In this document: piece by piece, positions 24,480-36,655 of the stretch
How the letters are laid out: every line of letters starts with the position of its first letter
Position numbering within the stretch: the stretch's first letter is position 1
The notes under the pieces: generated by a model
What the model saw: the letters and a program-made list of their open reading frames with translations, nothing else
Databases searched by the model: none
Told to the model about the DNA's origin: nothing
Translations under genes and position numbers: made by a program
Assembly: GCA_036583965.1 (NCBI GenBank)
Contig: JAZBQD010000014.1
Span: 66,742,395 to 66,806,394, forward strand
Reading direction: 5' to 3'
Length of the DNA: 64,000 nucleotides
From: Prunella strophiata
Taxonomy: Eukaryota; Chordata; Aves; Passeriformes; Prunellidae

Positions 24480-24690
24480 AGCACACAGGCTGTAAGGCGA
24501 CACAAACGGGGCTCTGCAGAAGCACTTCAGTGGCATTTGCCGGTGGTGTCACAGGAGCCACCCCGGCTCTGGTCCCCAGCAGGGTGAGCCCCCAGCCCCG
24601 GTGCCACTCCCAGCCCCGCGTTTGAGTCCGCACGGAACTTCTGGAGTCAAACAGAAACTCATCACTCTGTGCTGACAGTCCCGAACGACT
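24480..24690. other. GC- and CpG-rich patch
   Basis: About a dozen CpGs occur in 210 bases, with C-rich blocks (CCCCGG, CCCCGCG), standing out from AT-rich flanks. It could be a small CpG island, an unmethylated promoter, or simply a GC-rich relic. There is no clear TATA box or adjoining gene. Confidence 0.4.
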
Positions 24691-24842
24691 TGGGAAATAA
24701 AACAAAATAAACTTGCAACAAGCGCCCTGTGCCAAGGCTCATACCTGCAGGCAAGGATAGAGGGTCTCAGTGCCCATCCTTACACAGAGGCTCAGAAAAT
24801 GGTCAGAGAATTTTAAACTCCTAAAATAGAAAGTTCAGTGAG

Positions 24843-24886
24843 GAAAAAAAAAAACAAACAAAAACCAAAAAAAACCCCAACAACCT
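24843..24886. repeat. A/C-only low-complexity tract
   Basis: The plus strand holds only A and C in CAAACAAA and CCAAAAAAAA units. Confidence 0.85.
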
Positions 24887-25814
24887 TAAGTCATGTAAGT
24901 AGACTTTACACTTTGAAGTGTTGTTTTTCCTCTTTCAGTTCAGAACACTTTACAAAAATTGTATCAAGAATCTAAATTACACTTCAAAATATTATTATTA
25001 GCATATATAGCAGAATAATATCACAATTCATAGCCCCCAATCCTCTAGTTTACTCAAAAAAAAAAAAAAAATCAGGGTAGGCAGCTTCATGTTTTGCAAA
25101 AAAAGCTGAGGGGTATCTATGCAACTTTATATTTAAGTGATTTTATAATTTTGCCATCTACGCTCCCAGATGTTTCCAATGTTTTACAGAAGTTTCTGCA
25201 AACCATCTGCAAACTTTCATACGTCTGGATTCTCAATAAGGCAAAACCAGGCACTTACAGCAGCATTTAACAGAGACATTTAACACTGTGGATCTTCAAT
25301 ATCTGCAGCAAACATTAATGGGGATATTTTTTCCCCCCTTATCATTTTTAGCAGTTCAAATTACAAGTTTTCACTATGCAAATTAAAAAACCTCAAACAT
25401 CAGTGCTGAAGGTAAAAAAGTAGCAACTTTTAAATGCCAAACACATGCCTTTAAGAGAGGCAATAAAGTGTGGAAGTTTCAGCAACAACATGAAACAAGC
25501 ACCTCAGTCCCCCTTCCTTTCCCCAAAACTATTTTCCACTTCTTGATCAACTTTCGTGCTGTTTGTTTTTGCTTCTCTGGAGTTTCCCATTCATTTCCAT
25601 GCAGAGCACAGCAAGGAAAGCAGAGAGTTAACGCTGCAGTTGCAACTGGTGTGAGCCTTTACTATTAGCTTGAATTTACAGAGCAATCTCTCCTTAAAAA
25701 GAAATAAGGAGAAAAAAAAAAGAATTCCTGACTGCACTGTAACACTGAGAAGTATATTTAAAAATTCTCTCTCGGGTCTCTCTAAACATCTGTTCAAAGG
25801 TTTTGCTGTATCTT

Positions 25815-25930
25815 AAAAGGGCTCTAATTACCAGAAACTCCTTTCTTACTTAAGCCCAGGGCTCGCATTTCGATTATAACTCAAGCTCCAGTTAATTTAG
25901 GGCTAACCCCAAAATGCCTGTACCAAACAG
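25815..25930. promoter_or_regulatory. Possible conserved non-coding block
   Basis: Two homeodomain-type cores (TAATTA at 25825-25830 and TTAATTTAG near 25892) sit with CpGs at GCTCGC and TTTCGATTA in non-repetitive sequence. This is inference from motif density only. Confidence 0.22.
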
Positions 25931-26759
25931 AAGAAAACATAGGCCTACCTTAAAACTTTCCAGCTTTTCAGAGGATCCAAGTCAGAGATTATAGACACCA
26001 TTGTAGGAATAACAATAATAAAATATGTATATTAAAAACAAAAAAAGAAAAAGGAAGAAAAACCACGGCAGGGAAGGCTAACCACAAAAGCAGCAAGTAC
26101 TCTACTCAGTGTGGGAATGACAACAAACCCAGCACAGCTCTTCCTCCTTCTCAAGCTGATAAGCACTTGTCCCAGCTTCTCTCCACCCCCAAAATCAATC
26201 TTGTGCTATATTGCTTCACAGTCCCAGTTTCATTTCTTCACCACTACCTTTTAAAGCCCTTGTAATCTGCTCCAACTGATCAAATTTGACCTTTTTGTAG
26301 TCCACTTTATTCCAAGCACAGCCCTCAGTTAAATCTCTCTTTATTAACACCGTCCTTCTTGGCTTTCTTTTGGAGCAAACACAGCTCAAGCTCGAAGCCT
26401 CCAGTCTTTGCCAGCAATCATTTACAGATTACTGCAAGCTGCAGTCTTCTCCTTTTGGGTATTTTCTTCTACCTTTGAGGTTTGTTCTTATATTATTTTC
26501 TGAGGGTTGTTGGTGGTCTCCCTTTCCCTGCTCTGTGCAGGTTGGAGTTTGACACTTTTAAAGGAGGGACTTTCTAATGCAACTCCTCTCCCACCCTTCC
26601 CTCCTCCCCTTGTCCCTCACCCCCATATGGAGAGGCAGACACACGCATTAAAGCAGTTCACAACCTTTAGAATACAGAATAATCTTTCTCCCCCCTCTCT
26701 GTTCTTTAAATCTATTAGAATTGATAGACTTAAACACAGAAGCTGTGCTTGAAATGCAC

Positions 26760-27010
26760 TGATCTAAAGCAAGGCTGCTATTATGGAGGAATAATAAAAA
26801 AAGCCTAATCATGCAAAGCCAGATGTAACCCTTTGGATGTTTGAAAGGGGAGAAGGTGTCTATATAGTTGCATTAAATCAATTTCCTTTTTTTTTACTAC
26901 TTAAAAAATAAATGGTAAAGCATCCTCCAGATTACTATGGTGATCTGAAAAGTTGTGTAACTACTGATAGTGTGTATTTACTTGGAAAATCGAGTTTATT
27001 CGCCTCTTTT
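26760..27010. promoter_or_regulatory. Possible conserved non-coding block
   Basis: The segment CCTAATCATGCAAAG (around 26804-26818) joins a homeodomain-like TAATCA to an octamer-like ATGCAAAG. More high-complexity sequence follows, with CpGs near 26991 and 27001. It has no repeat signature and is unverified. Confidence 0.25.
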
Positions 27011-27303
27011 GTGTTTCTGTAATACTTTTTGACATTGATTTTCCTCTATTTAAATATTTCTCTCGCATTTTTTTCCCTTCTAAAGGTTTTCCATTCATCC
27101 TGCAAACAACTGTAACCTCTCCTTGAGCTCTGCCAATTCATTAGGATTTCTGGAAATTCCTGAATTAAAATTCTTGGGGGGAAAAATGCAAAACAGTACC
27201 TTATGAAGTGTTCAGTCAGAACCAAACTACCCCAATTGGTAGATACTTCCACTTTGATATTTATATCACAGGCATATGCTCCTCGTTTCCCTCTGCCACC
27301 AGT

Positions 27304-27347
27304 TCTCTCTCTCTCTCTCTCTCTCAAAAATAAAATAAAATAAAAAA
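27304..27347. repeat. (CT)n and (TAAAA)n compound microsatellite
   Basis: About ten CT units run directly into AAAAA and several TAAAA units. Confidence 0.95.
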
Positions 27348-28247
27348 GTTAAGATCAGCCCTTGTATGTTAAAAGAAGCAGTAATATGGTGGTCACAGAG
27401 AGATTTGGGAGATCTGGAAGAGTGTGACACACTCATGGAAACATATTAAGGAGTATTATAAGGCACTAATAGATTTTTAAGTCTTCCACTGCCTCCTTCT
27501 ATGGTGAGATAAAACTTGAGTTGTGCCTGAACCATTTCAGGCTCCCTGGTCTGCTGCAGGCTGGGTTTGAGCAGCCTGATCCCCCCTGTGAGCTGCACAA
27601 AGGCAGCTCAGTCTTGCCCTGGCCAGAAGGTGACACTGAGGTTTCCCACCGCCCAAAAAAAGAGAATGTGACCATTTTGCCTGCCAGACAGCAGCCAGCT
27701 GATAGTGGTCAAACAGAAACAACCAGTTTTAAATTACCCAGATACAAAATGCCTTCTTTGCTCAAAGGGCAGAGCATCATTGACCCCTCGTTTAGGAGAA
27801 GCACTGCGTCATCTCCTGCCTCCCCCCTGCCCCAGCCAGGTGAAGCTCCTGGCTCAGCCTGTGGGGCCTCTATCTGCTGATCAGTTCATCAAGTCAGGCC
27901 TCAAGTTCAAGCCTTTGGAATGTTACATCCTCCCCTAGGCAATGCTTCCAACAGTTTTGCTTTGTCTCAGAGGGGTGTAGTGAGGACAAACAGAGAGAGC
28001 TGATGGTGGGATTGCAGGTGCAGATCTGGGGGGTTACAGATGTTCCACCTCTCTCTTAAAACCTGTGTGGCACAGGGTGTTTCTCACCTGATACACACAT
28101 ATCTCTGAGCAATTCTGCAGAGATAAGGCTTCTAACCAGCTCTGGAAACTTTGGGCCCTATATATTTGTTTAACTACGGGAGGTGGGCAAGATGCTTGTA
28201 ATGGAAAATTAAATTCAGTTGTTTCTTTGTGGAACTGAGGAAACTAA

Positions 28248-28438
<191 letters not shown>

Positions 28439-30419
28439 ATGGAAAGCAAATAAAAAGAGATTGGTCAATGTCTCTCTTATTCCTCCCAAGAGTTTGTAAA
28501 CCACTGTTATAGATGTTAATCCCTCGTTTGAGGCTGGGGAGGACATCAGTGGTTGCAGCACACTGCATTTTCTCTTTTCTCTCTCCCCTATTGCCACATT
28601 TGCTGCCTTTTAGAGCTACACTCACCTATTTTTCCATGCAAACTTCTCACTTAATATTTCATATAGTGCAAACATATCGATGACCAGGCTGGAATTAAGA
28701 AAGGTTTCAATCTTAGCTTGCAAAGAAAACAAAAATCAAAATACCCTGACCTCTCCTGACACATTGACAAGCCAAGTTTGTGTCCTTATCACATCCTGTT
28801 GCAGGTCAAGGTGAGAAATAGACAGATGTTGTCTTTATACCCCACTGCACCAATATGCTCAGTGTCTTACTTTGTTCATCCCCAAATTCCACAAACTATG
28901 TCTATTTCAAGAATTTTATCTCTAACAAGTACATCTTATACTTTCCATAGATACATTTTTCACTGTCTTCCCACAGAAAATGCTCCATTATTTCTGCCAA
29001 CATATCCACATGAAAACTATACTGCAGGAGTAAATACACTTATTCCTTTCCCTTTTGCACTTATTGTGGTTATTTCTAGTTTTTAAATCTCAAATTCTTG
29101 TGTCTGGAATGAAAGCCATGTCTCCATTTTGCAGGACCTTGCTGGCATTTTGCCAGCTTTTCCTACAACACTGAGGACAGCAACTATGAGCCTTCTAAAA
29201 ATAAAACTACGAGATCAAGTTTAGCACAGGCAATGGATTTTCCAAAACAGCCTCACGTGTTTCATACAGCATGTAGCTATAGTAGGAGAAAACAAATAAA
29301 ACAGAAACAGAAACTCACTGTAAAATTATTTTAACTCTTGTGCTTGGATAGTGGACTCCAGCCCAGCTTTTAGACAAGTGTTTTTTCTGGTAGGACTGAG
29401 GACTCTGTATTCAAAACTTTTTATTTTTATGCTTTGAGTAAAGAAATTTCCTATGATCTTCAGCTCGTTTGCCAGGAAACCGCCAGCACATCTGTGAAAT
29501 ATTACTTGAGCAAATTTATTACTGTTAGCCAGAAGGCAACAACCCCAAAAATTTTCTCTACCTGCTGAAATCCAGCCTATTGTGGAATTTGTGTCTTTCA
29601 TGCCATAACACGTTCCCCCAGTGAGAACTTATTGGTTCTCAGTTAATATGATAAAGAAGTACAAGCTTTCCAAGATTTTGAGTCATGCTAAAGTAAATAT
29701 ATATATATACTTTTGAAAACAGCATTCCTGTATACACACATACACAAAAGGATCTCTAAGCAATGTCATCATCCTTAGTTTAGACAGCTGTGGAATCAAA
29801 AAAGTTCCAGATCAGCTAGCTACAAACATTTGAAGGTCAAGTACAGGACAAAGCGTTTAAAAAAGCAAAAGCAGTTATGGCTACTGAGCATTAGAAAGAT
29901 GATTTTATGTCATGAGATTTTTTTTCCCTCCCCCAGTTCTTTCTTTACCAGAATCCTATTGGACTGAGAACTTCACAGTGTTGGGCAGGATAATAAACCA
30001 AGTATAGTAAGCAGTTTGGGTTCATTATTTAATCTCCTTTCATGGGTGTTATCTCACTCAAAATATTTTAGGAGCCAAGGAAGGTCTGCCAGAGCGCAGC
30101 CTTTTAGTCAGGGTGCCCAGCAGCCTGGTTATCAGGCAATAATGGAGAAATAAATAACCTTCTAGCATCTCCCCAGTACGTATTTTCTGTTGCTGTTTCA
30201 TACAAAGCAATATTAAGTTATTTGAAAGAAATCTTGGTCTTTTACCAGGAAAACCTCACTCTCCCCGGGGAGCCTGTTGTTAAACAAAAGCTCAGCTATT
30301 AAAGAGTGGCCTCCAACTTCAGGGCTGCTGTTGGGGGCTGATAAAGGCTCTTCTCCAGACTGTCTCATGCTGTCCCTCCCCATCAGCCTTGCCACCCCCC
30401 TGCCTCTCCTCCTAGTCCC

Positions 30420-30560
30420 TAATGCCTCGCCTTTTAAGCAATGGAGTGACTAATTGAGAATGCATTCCAGTGCTTTACAAGCAGCTTTTTCTTTCCTGCT
30501 GACCAGCCAAATGTTTTAAAGTTGGCAAGATGCTGCTTTAACTTGGGAACTTGAGCACTT
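30420..30560. promoter_or_regulatory. Possible conserved non-coding block
   Basis: A homeodomain-type CTAATTGAG at 30450-30458 lies next to a TEAD-like GCATTCC near 30462, within non-repetitive sequence. The right half is an E-box-free AT-rich stretch. Motif-based inference only. Confidence 0.2.
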
Positions 30561-30799
30561 GTTCATGGCCTGGATGTGTGAAAAAATTCTGGCTGAATTT
30601 AATAATTCTGATGGAAAAAAAAAATTAAAGATCTTACTCCTAGAACGGGTGTAAGTAAGTCCAAGTATTATTATGAATATTTAAAGCTAGTCCATTCTCT
30701 CTCTGTGAAATACAAAATTTGGGAGACAAGAAATTTTAAGCCCCAAATCTAAGAAATTCCCAAAGTCATGCACTGGTGCTTGTACAGAACCAGAGGAAA

Positions 30800-31030
30800 A
30801 GCAGTCACAAGCAGGCATAAATCCAGCTGACAATTACTCTTTGGGAATTGGGAGCTGCAACCAAAACACCCCGGAGACAGCAATCGCTGATTCACTGCAG
30901 GTCAATGGCCAACTGGGCTGGGATTCAGCACATCTTATCACACACTGTAACTTAGAAGTTGGCTTCATCCAGCAGCTGCAGAGATTGAAGGGTTTTGTTT
31001 CCTTGCTGATTGTACAAAGCCTGCACTTTA
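30800..31030. promoter_or_regulatory. Possible conserved non-coding block
   Basis: High-complexity sequence with CpGs at CCCCGG (about 30870) and AATCGC (about 30883), a CAGCTG E-box near 30974 and a GACAATTA homeodomain-like site near 30829. No retroelement signal and no coding similarity. Inference only. Confidence 0.22.
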
Positions 31031-33471
31031 ACAGTTAATCATTAATCTTAAATTGCATAAATGTGTCTCACACTTATCGACTTCTCACTTTTACAGTCTG
31101 CAGAGACAAACTTTCAAGAGATGGCATTTTTTTTTTTTATTCCTGATTGTGTTTTTAATGGATTTTCAAGTACTTTCAGGTTTTGCTCATGACAACTGCT
31201 GCAATAAAAAGCCTGAGGAACAAAGATGTGTTTTGTGTCTATTCACCTAGCAGAAAATCACTATTACGACATACTTCATTATGAGAGAAATGCTTTCCAG
31301 CCTCTCTGAAGAGACAGTCATGCCCAAACTCCCATCAGCCTAATTGTTTTTAAGGTGTTTGTAGTTCACTTTAAACACCATATGAGCCAAACATTTACAT
31401 CCTTTGCTGAATTTCTCTTTACTGGCCAGCAGGAAGGTTTCTTCGTTCTGCAGCACTGGCGGAGCGAGAACACTTCTGTAGTCTGAGGCAGGGCTTGCCC
31501 TTCCTCACCCAAGAGAAAGAATGAAAGAGAAGAAAAGCTCCTTGTATTTGCCAGACATGTTCAAAAAGAGCTCCTTGCACACCCCAATCTGCTTCTTTCA
31601 TTCCATTTGGCAGAGTCAGGGGTCAGATTTGGTGGAGAGGAGAAAAGCAGCCGTTAACTGTTCCAGCACCACAGCAGACTGAGGAGCCTAAGCTGACACT
31701 GTCTGTCTTTTCATTTCCATTCTTTTGGTGTCAGGTCATACAGTGAACACCAAGAGGTCCTTATGAAGCCTTATGAAAAGGTTATTGTTCAGGCTGCCTT
31801 CATAACATAGCTCAGAAAATAAAATCTTTGGTGATGACCTTAATAAGTGCTTTGTTGTGAAGGCCATGTTTTCACATGGACCACAGCTGCATTTGTGCAG
31901 CCCCAATGCCACCTCATGCAGTGCTGGAGAATAAATCTAAGGGTAATTAATTTATGCTGAATGCATGCTGTAAAATGTTTAGGAAACCATTTCCAAAGAG
32001 ACAAAAGAAAATTAGTGGCTTCACATCCATATCTGTCTTTTAATAGACTCTTCAAATATCTCTGGTTTTCTATCCATCACAGAAATTCAAGGAATAGGAT
32101 AATTATTGGTAAGGGACTAGGTGGAGATGTTCAGTTAATTCCTCTCTCTGTCTTCTTGACATTGAGAAAACTGGTTTTTTATCTGTGCCCTACTTTCCCA
32201 TCTGGGAGGGACAGACACCACCCTAGCAATCTACAGAGCAGAACACTAGGAACTTAATAGAAGACACAAAAATTGGCAGCTTACTGAAATTCCCTCCTTT
32301 CCAAAACTGTTTTAAGTATAAATCAACTGAAATACTGGTTCGTCATTCAGTGTAAAAGAACATGATCTGTTGAGACAGATGGCTTCTACCACTTCAAAAA
32401 TTAAAGAGTTGCTGTAGCAAAGTAAGCAACCCCTGAAGTTTTAAATAAGTGATCTCTACCATACCCCTTAGAAAGAAAATGATTTAAAAGCTCTGAAGTC
32501 CTAGAGGGAAATAAGGGGAAAAAACAGCAAGAGGGGATAATTACTCAGTTAAGAAAGTGGTGAAATAAATGATCCATTTGTGGTATTCATATTTATTAAA
32601 GTACATTCAGGCACATGATTCTGAAGTGTCAACCACAAACACCTATTTTATGCACTGAGCTTCTATCTGTTAAACAGAGAGAGAGGTACAAGGTCCCTTG
32701 TGTGCTTTGCTATTGACCTAAAGAAGGTGACATGTGAGTAGGGAAGGAAAAAATGCTTCAGATGCCAGAGCAATCCCATACATATTTCATGTAAAGGCAT
32801 GGAGGAGCACCCTTTTAGCCTGTGTCTGAACTGCACCAGCACAGGCTGAGTTTACCCTGATGCTGGTCAGGATTCAGGATTTGCTGTACTCACTAGAAAT
32901 AACTGTTTCATTTTCCCTTCCTATTACAAAGGCTGGGAAGAGCTGACAAAACAGGAAGGCAACTTTTTGCTGTAACAGCTGGCAAGAGATTTTTATAAAC
33001 ACAAAAACCAATTAAGTGTCCTGATTCTGGGCATGTAACTCCCCTGGAGCCTTTGTTTAGAAGTGCTTATCTGCTTGCATAGGCACAAGCATCCAAAAAT
33101 CCATGTACAGGTGTGTGTGTGTATCCAAACTAAGCACCACAGAGTGCACTGCAATGAGCTGTTGCTCTCCTGAGGAAAACCCAACACATTATCCCTGTGA
33201 AAACAGTACTGGAGAGAGTTTCATAACAGTATTACTTCATCAATAGAAAGCTGGCATTAAATTCAGTTCTAAAGGACAGCTTATCCATAGAAAAAGTTCA
33301 CTCTAAAGGTCCTAATACAGGGAAAGTCAGAGAAAGCTTTTTTTAAAGGTATTGAATGCAGTTGTTTACATTTATTATCTAAAGAAGCTTCTTTAATTTC
33401 TGAAAAAGCAGTACCACATTTTTTTCTTTTTTTCTGAGGACCACTCATTTTTAAAAGGAGCATCACCTAAA

Positions 33472-33516
33472 CATACATACATACATTCATTCATTCATTC
33501 ATTCATGCATTCATTC
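33472..33516. repeat. (CATA)n-(CATT)n microsatellite
   Basis: Three CATA units lead into CATT units, with one CATG interruption. Confidence 0.93.
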
Positions 33517-34205
33517 CCATGTTGATGATTCCATTACTTCCTACATTTGTTCATAAAAGTCTTGTACCTTTCAAAGCACTAATAGCTATTGTAGCCCAGG
33601 TTAAATTATTTATATACAGCAGGTCATAGTCACACACATAATTTGTTTACAGGAAATACTTTCTTTCCATTCAGAAATACTCAAAGTCTCATGCCACACT
33701 TTTCTCTCTTGCTGACCTCATTTACACAAGCCCAAGCACGTTGGTGATTTTTCTCCCAGACAGGGCCTAGGCTGTGATTCCAATAAAGAGAAGCACAGGT
33801 CCCCATGTTGAAAATAAAACATTTTTATTGCTTTCTAAACCTGGGGCATAAACATTCATTGCTTCATCTGACAAAATACAACCAATAAAGACTGCAAAAA
33901 GAGTGAGATTAATAGAAGCAGCTTTCTAGAACATTGCACTACCCTCTAGACACTGGAAGTCTTGAAAATTGCACATCGTAAAGTTTGGCCTGTGGAAGAG
34001 CAAGGAAAATTCCCTTCTTTCCTCATTTGGGTGTTCAACCTAAGAAAATCCACACTTCTCTGGAAGCTGCAGGACCTAACACAAGGTGAGTCCCCCAAGT
34101 CTGGACTGGATTAATTGCTAATAATTCATGGGGTGTCCTTGGGAAGCTTCCTTCATTTCACAGGCTCCTGTTATATCAGGCAAGCAGAGATCAGTGGATC
34201 AGTAA

Positions 34206-34475
34206 AATCATAGAATGCCTTGGGTTGGAAGAGACCACAAGATCATCTAATCCCACTTCCCCTGCCATGAGCAGGGAACCTTCCATTAGAAAAGTTAGCT
34301 CAGAGCCCCATCCATCCTGGCCTTGGACACTTTCCAGGGATGGGGCCACAGCTTCTCTGGGCAACCTGTGTTAGGGCCTCAGCACCCTTTATAGTAAAAA
34401 ATTTCTACCTAACATCCATCTAATTTTACCTCCTTCAGCTTCCCATCTTACATTTCACTGCTCCCCCCATCTGAC
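34206..34475 (-). mobile_element. CR1 LINE 3' end, minus strand
   Basis: The plus strand shows the CR1 tail in reverse: AATCATAGAATG, then GGGTTGGAAGAGACC, GATCATCTAATCCCA, the GGCCTTGGACACTTTCCAGGG block and GGGCAACCTG. It extends into the region that is complementary to the start of the 3' UTR (AAATTTCTACCTAACATCC). It is a 5'-truncated, moderately diverged copy. Confidence 0.93.
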
Positions 34476-36217
34476 AGAAATTGAGAGGACTGAATTGTCT
34501 CTGTTGCTCAACAGCTGGGAAGGAGTTCAGTCTGTGCCTGAGGAAACCAGGAGGGGAAGATAGTGCTGCTTTTCATGGTAGATTCTTCAGATAATTTATA
34601 TTTCTCTTTTAGTTTGTAGCTTGTCTGCAAATGAGAAGTTCCAGCTGTTGCTAATTATTCCTTATCCAGTAGTTTGAGAAAGCTTTTTCCTCTTGCAGAA
34701 GGAGGTGTCTAGTCACTAACCAGGCTGCTTTAAATACCCCCAAGACTTCTTTTTTTTTTTTTTTTTTTTTTTAGTTACCATCTCCTTAAGAAGTAAGCAG
34801 CCTTCTTTTCAGATCATGGATCTAAAATTCATGTTCATTTCATGATGTCAATTGGGAATTCAGGCTTCACATTGTCATTATAGATATCAGAGCCTGGCAC
34901 AACACTGGGCCTAACACTTCTCCCAAAACACAATCATCCAGCTGAGGTTGGGATATTAATTAGCCTGTGTTCAACCCAGTTAACCTGTGCTCTGCTGGTC
35001 ATGAACAGCCACAATCTTCCCTAAACTGACAAGGGATGCAAAAATGCAAAGCCTTGAGTGCCATTTTCCCATTCAAATGCCATAAGGGAATGGTATTTTT
35101 AAAGGAACTCCTGGGTTACATTTGTTACGTTCTTATTAGTAAAATAATTTTTGTCCAAAATTTTGTATCTTTTCTTATATTTCCCCTTTTGCTGACAGAT
35201 TGAGCAGCCTGAGCATATGTGGGGCAGCCCAACTGCCTTTTTTGAACTGGCAGCTGGGCTGCCAGCTTAACCATGGCCATGGCAGGGCAAATAAAGATTT
35301 TTCTTCAGAGCAGATTAACCCCATCTACATATTTAAGATAATCCATTCCCAAGAAATGTTTCTAGATATCTAAATTTCTATGAATTTGAAACAAATTTCA
35401 TTATACTTGTGTGATATGAGCAAATAATTCTGCTATGTTTCAAATACAAAGCCAAAATATCTGTCACCCAGGATCTAGAGCAACCAATTGCCCACCTCCC
35501 TCCTTCCTGATGTGCTATTGAAAACTTTCTCTCTGGAAAGTGATGAGCTATACTAAGAGTTCATGTACAGAAGGAAGTATGAAACTACTTTAAAAGGAAC
35601 TGTTTTAACAGACATGGATATTTATTCAGCCCAGCATGGAGAAGCATTGCCATTTTTAATCCTCATCTGTACATGCTGAATACTTTCCAGCTCTTGCTGG
35701 AACAAAAGCCTACTCCCCATCTCCCATCTGGCCCCTCTCCCCCACCATCAGAGGGGAAAATGATTTTTGTGAAACCACCTAAACTGGTATTCCAAGCTCT
35801 TGTCTGAGCAAAATTGTCATGGGAAGCTATCCTGACCTCGGTGTCAGGACAGCTTTTGAACACCTGGAATGGAAAACTGTGGATATTCTCAGTTCAGTCT
35901 CCCCCAGGCTGAGCCTGGGAATCTTAGAGGAAAAGAATTCAAACAATTATTATCTCTCTTTCTGTAGCCATTGTTTATAGATATGGTTTGCTAGAGTGTG
36001 CTATTGACAGCCACCAATGGTGGGAGAGGTTTTCACCTTAAGACTAATCAGGTCTTAAGTAAGTCCACTACTGTTCCTATAAAAACTGTGGATTTCTTAA
36101 TACTATACACTATAATAAAGTCTTGTCATGCCTTCTGCATAATGGAATCAACACTAATAATTACCTTCTGGTCAGAGGACCACCTATTTCAACAGAAAAC
36201 CAGCACTTGAACATTAA
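34476..36217. other. Gene-free unique DNA
   Basis: No gene is recognised. There is a 23-base poly-T run at 34750-34772. The small open frames are unremarkable. Confidence 0.55.
34750..34772. repeat. Poly-T tract, 23 nt
   Basis: An uninterrupted run of 23 T. Confidence 0.95.
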
Positions 36218-36655
36218 TGTTGTGGGAGGTAGTACTGAAGGTAATTTCACCCCCTAAAGAGTTGCAGCTGTTCTAACTACTACTAGCTGTTCTAAGATTT
36301 GAACAGGTGTGCCCTTAATAGGGCACAGATATAGCTAATGACACTGAGGAGTATAAAAGGAGGGACCAGGAAGAGAGGAGGAGACAGAATTCAGTTAACA
36401 GTGCTGTGGTGAAGAAGGAGGATGGAGTCAGCACTGCTAGGAACAGAACTTGTGAAAAGGTATGGGGCTTTCTACAGAAAGATAACATTTCAGAGCTTGC
36501 TGATATAACTAGTAACTTTATCTGTGTCAATAATGGCATAATGTAGCACAGAATCTTCACTTTCTGCTGTAAAACCTGGCACAAGACTGGAGGAGTAGTA
36601 GCTGCAACTTCATCAGCCACCAAGTTTGGCAGAAAGGAGAGCTTTACCAAGATCA
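36218..36655 (+). mobile_element. Probable solo LTR or LTR-like promoter element
   Basis: The stretch starts with TGTTGTGGGAGG and contains a strong TATAAAAG (36352-36359) followed by a purine-rich leader. Upstream lie a perfect 7-base inverted repeat with a 4-base loop (36309-36326) and two copies of the 11-mer AGCTGTTCTAA 19 bases apart (36266-36276, 36285-36295). This promoter architecture suggests the U3 region of an endogenous retroviral LTR on the plus strand. I see no clear AATAAA signal or CA terminus, and the right end is a guess. It might instead be an unrelated cellular promoter. No retroviral genes adjoin it. Confidence 0.42.
36352..36359 (+). promoter_or_regulatory. TATA box (TATAAAAG)
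   Basis: A consensus TATAAAAG, 26 bases downstream of a short perfect palindrome. It is the best core-promoter match noticed in the window. Confidence 0.5.

Larger units (their letters stand above)
24691..28247. other. Gene-free unique DNA
   Basis: No coding region is recognised. The stretch contains an A/C tract (24843-24886), an A16 run (25056-25071), a CT/TAAAA microsatellite (27304-27347) and two candidate regulatory blocks (25815-25930, 26760-27010). Region 27500-27900 is somewhat GC-rich with an open plus frame of 119 codons (27521-27880) that I do not recognise. Confidence 0.5.
28435..34205. other. Gene-free unique DNA
   Basis: No coding region or mobile element is recognised. The stretch contains a small AT repeat (29696-29710), a CATA/CATT microsatellite (33472-33516) and two candidate regulatory blocks (30420-30560, 30800-31030). 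Confidence 0.55.
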
